The notes under the pieces were generated by a model. The model did not search any database. It was not told the DNA's origin and worked only from the letters and a program-made list of their open reading frames with translations. This document shows, piece by piece, positions 1-5,353 of a stretch of DNA of 5,353 nucleotides. The stretch comes from Verrucomicrobiia bacterium. GTDB lineage: Bacteria > Verrucomicrobiota > Verrucomicrobiia > Verrucomicrobiales > Akkermansiaceae. Within the stretch, counting starts at the first letter, position 1, and each line of letters begins with the position of its first letter. The position numbers and the translations under genes are program-made. The DNA lies in contig CANHKJ010000217.1 in assembly GCA_947460915.1 (NCBI GenBank), positions 1 through 5,353 of the forward strand, given 5' to 3'.

Positions 1-1578
1 ATTTTTCACAGTGTCGGCGGAACGGTTACGCTCGATTCTGGTATCAGCGCGGGGAGCGTTTCCGTAGGAAATACAGGCAGCAACTTCGCGAGTCTCACTC
101 TCACCGGAGGTTCTCTCAACGCATCCACTCTCACCGTACAGGGTGCGGGTGGTAACAGCGGTGCGTATGGCTCGAATCCTACACTGTCAGTGAACTCCTC
201 TGTGAGCCTCACGGGAGATGCTGCCGTCGGTCGCGCCAACCTCGACATCACAGGCGGCACTTTCACCGCCAATCGTATCATTTCCGCATCGGGTTCTGCC
301 GACTGGGCTCGTCTCGTCATTTCCGGCGGCAACGTCACAGCAACCAACGGCGTAGATGGCAGCGTCAACACAGGAGCTACCTTTGCCATTGATCTCGATG
401 GTGGAACGCTCAACACCCCATCCATCAAAGTGGCGGACCGCGAGGTGGGCGAGAGTAATAATGCGTGGCTGACCTTTAACGGAGGCACAGTAAAAGCCAC
501 GGCAAGTAACTCGTCATTCATCACCACCTATGGCGGCGGAAACAATGTTTATATCTCCAATGGCGGTGCGATCATTGACACCAACTCCCATGCCATCACC
601 ATCGGCACAGCGCTCAAAAACACTGCTGGTCACAACGGTTCCCTGACGAAAAATGGTAATGGTAATCTGACACTTACCCAATCGAATAACTATACAGGCG
701 GAACCACCGTCAACAACGGCATGCTGGTGCTAGCCGCATCCGCGTGGACTTTCGACAATGTCGGAGGTGCTGGTGTCACAGTAGCCAGCGGCGCAACGTT
801 GCGAGCAGACAATTCCGTAGCAAATCAGTTAAACGGCCTCAATCTCAATGGCGGCACAGTAGATGCCGTAAATAGCAGTGGCAATGGCGACTGGGGAAAC
901 TTCTTCCTCACTGGCAATGTCTCAGCCACAGGAACGTCCAATCTAAACGGTGACATCGCGCTTCGTGCAAGCAATGTTGATTTCAATGTCGCCAGCGGTG
1001 GGACACTGAACGTGGGCGGCACGATGCACAATGGTGCCTTCTTTGGCATCTATAGCGGCGCTCCCGCTACCGTCAGCAAATCTGGAAGCGGCACGATGGC
1101 GATCACCGGTAGCCAGACCTACACTGGCGCAACGACAGTATCCGCAGGCACACTTCTCGTGAATGGCTCCTTGGGCAATACTGCGGTAATCGTCAATGGC
1201 GGTACCATTGGCGGCACAGGAGCATTGGCAGGCAGTATGACACTTTCAAATGGACTCTTTCATGTCGTTGACCTTTCTGATGCGCTCGCGGTTGCGGGAA
1301 CGATCTCACTGTTCGCAGGCTTCGGCGTGGATGATCTAACGGGACTTGATTGGGGCACTGTCGCAAACGGAACTTACACCTTGATTGATGGCGCACTTGG
1401 CAGCGGAGTGTTTGATGCACTTGCAAATAACAGCCTGGCCACAGCCTACGACATCGGCAGTGGGCGCAGTGCCTATTACCAGCAAGGCAGCTTGCAACTC
1501 GTCGTCATTCCAGAGTCCAGCAGCGCTCTGCTCAGTGGTGTGGGTCTGCTTGCTCTGCTCCGTCGTCGTCGTGCGTGA
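1..1578 (+). CDS. Autotransporter-associated beta-strand repeat protein with PEP-CTERM-type tail (5' truncated)
   Basis: The reading frame is open from the first base, so the gene starts upstream; 525 residues are visible before the TGA at 1576-1578. A GTG at 190 is an internal Val, not a convincing start. The protein is rich in Gly, Asn, Thr, Ser and Val, with short recurring 'GG-T-hydrophobic' strands typical of a right-handed beta-helix. Two stretches look like the autotransporter-associated beta-strand repeat (PATR, TIGR02601 type): about residues 215-246 (NGNGNLTLTQSNNYTGGTTV) and 358-390 (SGSGTMAITGSQTYTGATTV). The end, residues 503-525, has IPES, a hydrophobic stretch and RRRRA, the layout of a PEP-CTERM sorting signal. 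The family is exported and probably anchored or processed at the cell surface by an exosortase. No catalytic domain is visible, so it may be structural or adhesive; its exact role is unknown. No beta-barrel transporter domain follows, so it is not a classical autotransporter. Confidence 0.88.
   Translation: MFHSVGGTVTLDSGISAGSVSVGNTGSNFASLTLTGGSLNASTLTVQGAGGNSGAYGSNPTLSVNSSVSLTGDAAVGRANLDITGGTFTANRIISASGSADWARLVISGGNVTATNGVDGSVNTGATFAIDLDGGTLNTPSIKVADREVGESNNAWLTFNGGTVKATASNSSFITTYGGGNNVYISNGGAIIDTNSHAITIGTALKNTAGHNGSLTKNGNGNLTLTQSNNYTGGTTVNNGMLVLAASAWTFDNVGGAGVTVASGATLRADNSVANQLNGLNLNGGTVDAVNSSGNGDWGNFFLTGNVSATGTSNLNGDIALRASNVDFNVASGGTLNVGGTMHNGAFFGIYSGAPATVSKSGSGTMAITGSQTYTGATTVSAGTLLVNGSLGNTAVIVNGGTIGGTGALAGSMTLSNGLFHVVDLSDALAVAGTISLFAGFGVDDLTGLDWGTVANGTYTLIDGALGSGVFDALANNSLATAYDIGSGRSAYYQQGSLQLVVIPESSSALLSGVGLLALLRRRRA
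643..735 (+). repeat. PATR-like beta-strand repeat unit 1 (protein level)
   Basis: This encodes residues 215-245 of the visible surface protein. The pattern is a Gly/Asn turn, a T-L-T strand, an N-Y-T-G-G-T-T turn, then a strand ending in LVL. It matches the general form of autotransporter-associated beta-strand repeats and is paralleled by the unit at 1072-1170. The similarity is at protein level only; the DNA copies have diverged. Confidence 0.65.
1072..1170 (+). repeat. PATR-like beta-strand repeat unit 2 (protein level)
   Basis: This encodes residues 358-390 and repeats the pattern of the first unit: K-S-G-S-G turn, M-A-I-T strand, Q-T-Y-T-G-A-T-T turn, then S-A-G-T-L-L-V-N-G. The following residues (IVNGGTIGGTGAL) continue the usual last strand of this repeat family, which often stands just before the C-terminal domain. 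Confidence 0.65.
1507..1575 (+). other. PEP-CTERM-like sorting signal of the upstream protein
   Basis: Residues 503-525 run I-P-E-S-S-S-A-L-L, then a short hydrophobic helix (GVGLLALL), then four Arg and a final Ala. This has the three parts of an exosortase sorting signal: PEP-like motif, membrane segment and basic tail. The motif reads P-E-S rather than P-E-P, a variation seen in this signal class as I recall it. The family would predict an exosortase elsewhere in the genome. Confidence 0.8.
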
Positions 1579-1594
1579 GCATCCTGAAAAATGG

Positions 1595-1610
1595 TGTGAA
1601 ATTTTTCACA
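1595..1610. promoter_or_regulatory. CRP/FNR-type palindromic operator candidate
   Basis: TGTGAAA-TT-TTTCACA is a perfect inverted repeat with 7-base arms and a 2-base centre. It fits the CRP core TGTGA-N6-TCACA exactly. It begins 17 bases after the stop of the surface-protein gene, and its right edge lies 74 bases before the chosen ATG of the histidine kinase, a sensible place for an operator of the kinase-regulator operon. A terminator for the upstream gene is less likely: the stem would be A/T-rich with a 2-base loop too small to close as RNA, and no T-run follows. No convincing -35/-10 pair could be placed nearby, so whether it activates or represses is unknown. Confidence 0.5.
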
Positions 1611-1684
1611 ATCGGCGCATTGAATGCTTTGCCAATGCGATTCTGACTCGACCTGTGTCGCGGATGTTTATAGTCTGGTCACAG

Positions 1685-4588
1685 ATGAATGGTGTAGCAT
1701 CGTTTCGCTTTTGGATTTTCCTAATCAGTGTGCTGGCAGTGATTTTTCCCGCGCAACTATGCCGGGCTCAGCTCGCTACGGAATTTGTTGCTGGTGGAAA
1801 ATCACTCACCATAGAAGCGGAAGGCATCCAGCAATGGCGCAGTGATTTTTGCGCTAAAGTGATCATTGGCGATCAGGAGGTAGAGCTCCGCTCGACGATG
1901 GGGAAGCTGGTTCACACCGCCGCAGCAGTGGAGACAGAGCCTACCCCGCTTGGAGCTGCCACTATTACCGTGCGCACCGTTCATTTTGCCGAGCATCAAT
2001 TGAACATGATCCAGCGCATCGGCAAAATTCCCGGCTTGCCCGTACTATTGATGCAGACAGGCATAGAGAACCGTAGCAAGCAAGCTATTCGCTTGATTTC
2101 CGTCACGCCGATGCTGATGGACTTTGCCGTAGAAGGAAAATCCGCAGAGTGGTTAATCACCGCGCTGAATGAAAGTGTGCAGACAACCGCTGCGGCAGTT
2201 TCGTTAGATCAAATACAACAAGGGCGCACGGTTTTTGAGTATGGAGGATTTTACCGCAAAGACGGTGTGGGCTTTTTCTTTGGTCCTGTGGGCACGCCTA
2301 TTTCGTATGCACATGCCTCCTTCACTCCGCTTAAGCAGGAGCGCGTGGCGTTTTCGTATTCGGCAGATATGAGCCGAGTGCTGGTGAATGCAAATGAAAC
2401 GCGCTGGGGACAACAGCTTTCTATTTTGTTAGAAAAACCACAGGAGGCTATCGGTAATTGGACGAAATGGATCGCCGCTACGCACGGTGCCAGAACGCAA
2501 CAAGGTGCTTTAACTGGCTGGAATAGTTGGCAATTTCTTGGAGGTCAAGTATCTGGAAAAGATGTGTTAGATGTGGTGGAATCTACGAAAAAATCTCACG
2601 CGCAACTGCGCCCTGCTGTGATCCAGATTGATGGCGGCTATGAAGACCCAAGCGGCGAGAAAGATTCTAACGAAAGATTTTCGGAAGGACTGGAGTTCTA
2701 CGCAAAGCAGATTGCGATGACGGGAGCTAGGCCTGGAATTTTGTTAGAGTGCGCGAGTCGTGATGGCTATTTCATCCCTTGGCAGCAAATGGCGAATCGC
2801 GCGCAAGGACTGATGACGAAAGGTTTCAACTATTTCAAACTCAACATTCAGCGCGTAAATCAATACTATCCCGGCAATGATCGCCAAACATCATTTGAGG
2901 CGATTCGAGAGGGCTACGCTACGATACGCAATGCCGTAGGTGACAACACCTATCTTCTTAACAACGACCTCAAACCAAACCGTGCTGCGGTTGGGTTTGT
3001 GGATGCACACAGAATCGGTGCGGAGTCCAAACGTGATATGCTGCGCCCTGTCTTCGATGACGTGCTACGAAATTTTTCCATCCAAGGATCATGGGGAGCT
3101 GTGGATAGCGACTCCTATTTCCTTGGTACGGATCTGGAAAACATCAGCTCCATCAATGGCGGTTGGCCTATCGTACGAACATGGACGAGTATTGTCGGCT
3201 TATCCTGTGGCAATGCCATCACCTCTGACCCATGGTATTTGAAGGAATTCAAGCCCTTGCTTAGAAATGTCGAAACTATGACACCGCCAGCTCGGGAACA
3301 CACCGAAGTGTTAGATTTGTGTATAAGTCATGAATATCCTCGATTGGTCGGACACGTCGAGCGTGATTGGGGGCGCATGACGGTGGCTTTGTTATGGAAT
3401 CCCGGCGCTACTGAACGTAAAATTACGTTGGACTTTCAAGAAGCGGGATTAGAAAGCAACCGCCGTTATGCGGTTTGGTCCTTTTGGGATGACCGTTTTC
3501 TTGGAGTCGCCAAAGATTCTTGGACCACCCCATCCTTGTCACCTTCCGCTTCACAACACCTGCGCTTCACCGACCTCGATGCAACACCTGACCGTCCCGT
3601 TCTCATCGGCTCCAATCTCCATATCTACTGTGGAGCTGCTGAAATCGAGCGTGTCACCAGTCTACAAGGTGGCATGGAAATTGAACTCAACGATGCGGGT
3701 GCTCGTGACGGAAATCTTTTTGTCTATAGTCGCTTACCTCCCGTGTTGAAAACCGCGACAGGTTGCACGGTAGAAACGATTGCCTATGCTGGTGAAAATG
3801 TTTGGCGCATCGCCTTGAGCAAGCGCATCACTGGCACTCCTCAACGATTGGAAATGAGCATACAGCTCCCCGTCACAAAACAACTTTGGTTTTGGTTGCT
3901 TGTTGCACTGGCCTTGGCAAGCCTCTGTTTTGCGACATGGCGTTACCTTTCAAGCCTTCGACTAGAACGCGCCTATGCCTTGCAAAAAGAACGTTCGCGT
4001 ATCGCTCAAGATCTCCATGATAACATCGGAGCAAACCTTGCCCACATTGCCCTACTTTCTGAGCAAGTGGAGCAGTCCATTGAACACACCGAGGAAACGA
4101 GAGCTCAGCTTGATCGCATATTTCAAGTCTCTCGTTCAACTGCGAAAGAGCTCGATAACGTCGTGTGGGCCGTCAACCCTGCGAACGATACCCTAGAACA
4201 ATTTGCCAGCTACGTTCACGGCTATGCGGAGGACTACCTCTCCATGGCTGGTATTCGCTTTCACTTTTCCAATACGGAAACGATGCCTCACATCAACTTA
4301 TCTACCACACTTCGTCATCACTTATTGATGATCGTAAAGGAGGCAATACATAACATCGTGACTCACTCATCAGCATCGCTGGTTAGCATGCGCATCGACA
4401 TCGAACAACGGCAACTTCATCTCGAAGTCACTGATAACGGTCGCGGCATGCCAGTTAAAAAAACTCCCATCATAGGCAACGGCCTAAGCAACATCAAAGC
4501 ACGTGTCGAAGAAATGGGCGGCAGCTGTGAATGGATTACGCCTGCTTCTGGCACTGGTTTATGGGTGAGCCTCAAAGTGCCTGTTTAA
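1685..4588 (+). CDS. Sensor histidine kinase with a GH36 (alpha-galactosidase)-like, probably inactive ectodomain
   Basis: A 967-residue membrane kinase. Residues 1-28 look like a signal peptide (Arg8, hydrophobic core, cut after CRA). Residues 29 to about 732 resemble a whole family 36 glycoside hydrolase: N-terminal beta-sandwich to about 270; barrel opening at GWNSW (278-282) with IQIDGGY (314-319), YFKLN (383-387) and HRIGAE (442-447); then a C-terminal beta-domain with RPVLIGSNLHI (637-647). In the family, K-x-D carries the nucleophile and R-I-x-x-D the acid/base; here these read Asn387 and Glu447, so hydrolysis is doubtful and a sugar-binding sensor role is inferred. One membrane helix (734-752) leads to a NarL-class kinase: HisKA_3 with phosphoacceptor His778 (DLHDN), HATPase_c N-box Asn890 (EAIHN), G1 from Asp917 (DNGRGMP) and G2 at 931-938 (GNGLSNIK). 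The frame is open back to 1385, inside the previous gene; ATG 1685 gives the cleanest signal peptide, but ATG 1664 or GTG 1655 cannot be excluded. No Shine-Dalgarno is seen before any of them. Confidence 0.9.
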   Translation: MNGVASFRFWIFLISVLAVIFPAQLCRAQLATEFVAGGKSLTIEAEGIQQWRSDFCAKVIIGDQEVELRSTMGKLVHTAAAVETEPTPLGAATITVRTVHFAEHQLNMIQRIGKIPGLPVLLMQTGIENRSKQAIRLISVTPMLMDFAVEGKSAEWLITALNESVQTTAAAVSLDQIQQGRTVFEYGGFYRKDGVGFFFGPVGTPISYAHASFTPLKQERVAFSYSADMSRVLVNANETRWGQQLSILLEKPQEAIGNWTKWIAATHGARTQQGALTGWNSWQFLGGQVSGKDVLDVVESTKKSHAQLRPAVIQIDGGYEDPSGEKDSNERFSEGLEFYAKQIAMTGARPGILLECASRDGYFIPWQQMANRAQGLMTKGFNYFKLNIQRVNQYYPGNDRQTSFEAIREGYATIRNAVGDNTYLLNNDLKPNRAAVGFVDAHRIGAESKRDMLRPVFDDVLRNFSIQGSWGAVDSDSYFLGTDLENISSINGGWPIVRTWTSIVGLSCGNAITSDPWYLKEFKPLLRNVETMTPPAREHTEVLDLCISHEYPRLVGHVERDWGRMTVALLWNPGATERKITLDFQEAGLESNRRYAVWSFWDDRFLGVAKDSWTTPSLSPSASQHLRFTDLDATPDRPVLIGSNLHIYCGAAEIERVTSLQGGMEIELNDAGARDGNLFVYSRLPPVLKTATGCTVETIAYAGENVWRIALSKRITGTPQRLEMSIQLPVTKQLWFWLLVALALASLCFATWRYLSSLRLERAYALQKERSRIAQDLHDNIGANLAHIALLSEQVEQSIEHTEETRAQLDRIFQVSRSTAKELDNVVWAVNPANDTLEQFASYVHGYAEDYLSMAGIRFHFSNTETMPHINLSTTLRHHLLMIVKEAIHNIVTHSSASLVSMRIDIEQRQLHLEVTDNGRGMPVKKTPIIGNGLSNIKARVEEMGGSCEWITPASGTGLWVSLKVPV
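2837..3025 (+). other. Degenerate GH36 catalytic region within the kinase ectodomain
   Basis: This spans Lys385 to Glu447. The strand YFKLN corresponds to the family motif YFK-I/V/W-D that carries the nucleophile Asp, and HRIGAE corresponds to R-I-G/S-x-D that carries the acid/base Asp. The 60-residue spacing between Asn387 and Glu447 equals that between Asp327 and Asp387 as I recall them for Thermotoga maritima GalA, which supports the alignment. Upstream, the usual Asp-Asp sugar-contact pair reads Asp316-Gly317. Flanking Lys and Arg are kept, so the pocket may still bind sugar. The alignment is by eye. Confidence 0.6.
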
Positions 4589-4609
4589 AAAACGAATTAT
4601 ATCTACTTT

Positions 4610-5257
4610 ATGACTCCACCACTGAACCAAGACATTCGCGTGGCACTCGTTGAAGACCAAAGTGGTCTCCGAGAATCATTAGAAAAAACACTATCGAGTG
4701 CACAAGGCATCGTTCTTGTGGGTGCATTTTCCGATGCGGAACAGGCGTTACGCGAGATTCCTGAAAAGAAACCGCAGGTGGTGATCATGGATATCAATCT
4801 ACCGGGCATGAGCGGCGTGGATTGCGTGCGTCATCTCGTGGAGCGAATCCCAGATGTGATGATCGTAATGCTTACCGTTTTTGATAATTCTGATGCGATT
4901 TTTCAGTCCCTGAAAAACGGGGCATGCGGCTACCTGCACAAACCGATTCGCGGCAGAGATATCATCGCCGCCATTCGAGACGTGGCAGCAGGAGGTTCTC
5001 CGATGTCTGCGAGAATCGCACGTATGGTGGTGCAAACATTCAGCAAATCACCGCCCAAAGTTCCTTCCCCTACGCAAAGCCTAACGGAGCGTGAACAAGC
5101 AGTTCTTAGCCTCATTTTGGAAGGTTATCTCTACAAACAAATTGCTGATCAGTTGGATCTCAGCGTCTATACCGTAAACTTCCACATCCGCAATATCTAC
5201 GGCAAGCTGCAAGTTCACTCACGAGCTGAAGCTGTAGCAAAATTACGAGATCGGTGA
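4610..5257 (+). CDS. NarL/LuxR-family response regulator, partner of the GH36-like kinase
   Basis: A 215-residue, full-length two-domain regulator. The receiver domain (about residues 9-125) has the acidic pair Glu15-Asp16, phosphoacceptor Asp61 in VIMDINLPG, Thr89 in MLTVFD and Lys111 in LHKP, so all switch residues are present. A linker of about 30 residues leads to a LuxR-type helix-turn-helix (158-212) that starts LTERE, with QIADQLDLSVYTVNFHI as the recognition unit. It is predicted to bind DNA as a dimer when phosphorylated. It starts 21 bases after the kinase stop on the same strand, and NarL-class kinases pair with exactly this regulator type, so it is very probably the cognate partner. 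The first ATG in frame is 4610; the preceding bases are A/T-rich (AAAACGAATTATATCTACTTT) with no Shine-Dalgarno, which fits translation without one or coupling to the kinase. Target genes are not visible here. Confidence 0.95.
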   Translation: MTPPLNQDIRVALVEDQSGLRESLEKTLSSAQGIVLVGAFSDAEQALREIPEKKPQVVIMDINLPGMSGVDCVRHLVERIPDVMIVMLTVFDNSDAIFQSLKNGACGYLHKPIRGRDIIAAIRDVAAGGSPMSARIARMVVQTFSKSPPKVPSPTQSLTEREQAVLSLILEGYLYKQIADQLDLSVYTVNFHIRNIYGKLQVHSRAEAVAKLRDR

Positions 5258-5270
5258 ACGCTCCTGGGAA

Positions 5271-5300
5271 CGCTGAGCCCCTGCTCGGCGATTTTATTCT
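5271..5300 (+). terminator. Probable intrinsic terminator of the kinase-regulator operon
   Basis: CGCTGAG (5271-5277) pairs with CTCGGCG (5284-5290) to form a 7-bp stem with one T-G wobble and a 6-base loop CCCCTG. ATTTTATTCT follows at once. It lies 13 bases after the regulator stop, the expected place. The T-tract is interrupted, so termination may be moderate. On the opposite strand no T-run follows the stem, so it reads as a + strand terminator. Confidence 0.55.
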
Positions 5301-5353
5301 CATCATCATTCATAATTTTGGAAAGCTCGTAAGGAGTGAGATATTGCATAAAA

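Noticed and set aside
1..10. The 10-mer ATTTTTCACA occurs at the window start and again at 1601-1610 in the operator candidate
   Set aside because: The first copy lies inside coding sequence without the inverted partner arm; a short shared A/T-rich string is compatible with chance.
6..527. A 173-codon open frame on the - strand inside the surface-protein gene
   Set aside because: It is an antisense shadow of the repeat-rich gene: the Pro/Ser/Val/Thr-rich translation is what complementing Gly/Thr/Asn-rich codons gives. It has no domain or signal.
1669..1674. TATAGT as a -10 box for the kinase operon
   Set aside because: No acceptable -35 lies 16-18 bases upstream, and the transcript would start within a few bases of ATG 1685. 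TTGCCA at 1629-1634 has no matching -10 at the proper distance.
1385..1684. N-terminal extension of the kinase frame, 100 codons overlapping the surface-protein gene
   Set aside because: The extension is out of frame with a clearly coding PEP-CTERM region, has no domain, and would bury the signal peptide. It is a chance opening.
3873..4139. An 88-codon - strand frame opposite the kinase membrane and H-box region
   Set aside because: The + strand codes for clear, conserved HisKA_3 motifs there; the antisense frame has no recognisable features.
5331..5346. AAGGAG followed seven bases later by TTG, as a possible start of a new + strand gene
   Set aside because: Only three codons are visible before the window ends, TTG starts are rare, and the other genes here do not use a Shine-Dalgarno. 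It cannot be supported.

Overview
This window most likely comes from a Verrucomicrobiota-like bacterium. Three things suggest this: a large Gly/Asn/Thr-rich surface protein with autotransporter-associated beta-strand repeats and a PEP-CTERM-type tail, a long periplasmic-sensor histidine kinase of the NarL class paired with a LuxR-type regulator, and no recognisable Shine-Dalgarno sequence before the internal genes. The phylum is inferred from gene style; there is no marker gene in the window.

Layout, all on the + strand. Positions 1-1578 hold the 3' part of a repeat-rich exported protein whose start lies outside the window. Positions 1579-1684 are a 106-base gap with a perfect 7+2+7 inverted repeat (1595-1610) that matches the CRP/FNR-type core TGTGA-N6-TCACA. 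Positions 1685-4588 encode a 967-residue membrane histidine kinase. Positions 4610-5257 encode a 215-residue response regulator, 21 bases downstream and surely in the same operon. A hairpin followed by a T-rich stretch (5271-5300) probably ends the transcript. The last 50 or so bases hold nothing firm.

The most interesting element is the kinase. Its roughly 700-residue extracytoplasmic part is not a usual sensor module. It resembles an entire family 36 glycoside hydrolase (alpha-galactosidase/melibiase type): N-terminal beta-sandwich, TIM barrel and C-terminal beta-domain. The two catalytic carboxylates appear altered: the nucleophile Asp reads Asn387 (in KLN) and the acid/base Asp reads Glu447 (in RIGAE). 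The inferred picture is a catalytically dead or crippled glycosidase used as a sugar receptor, joined by one membrane helix to a HisKA_3/HATPase_c kinase that signals to the adjacent regulator. The ligand would be a galactoside or related glycan. The target genes are not in this window.
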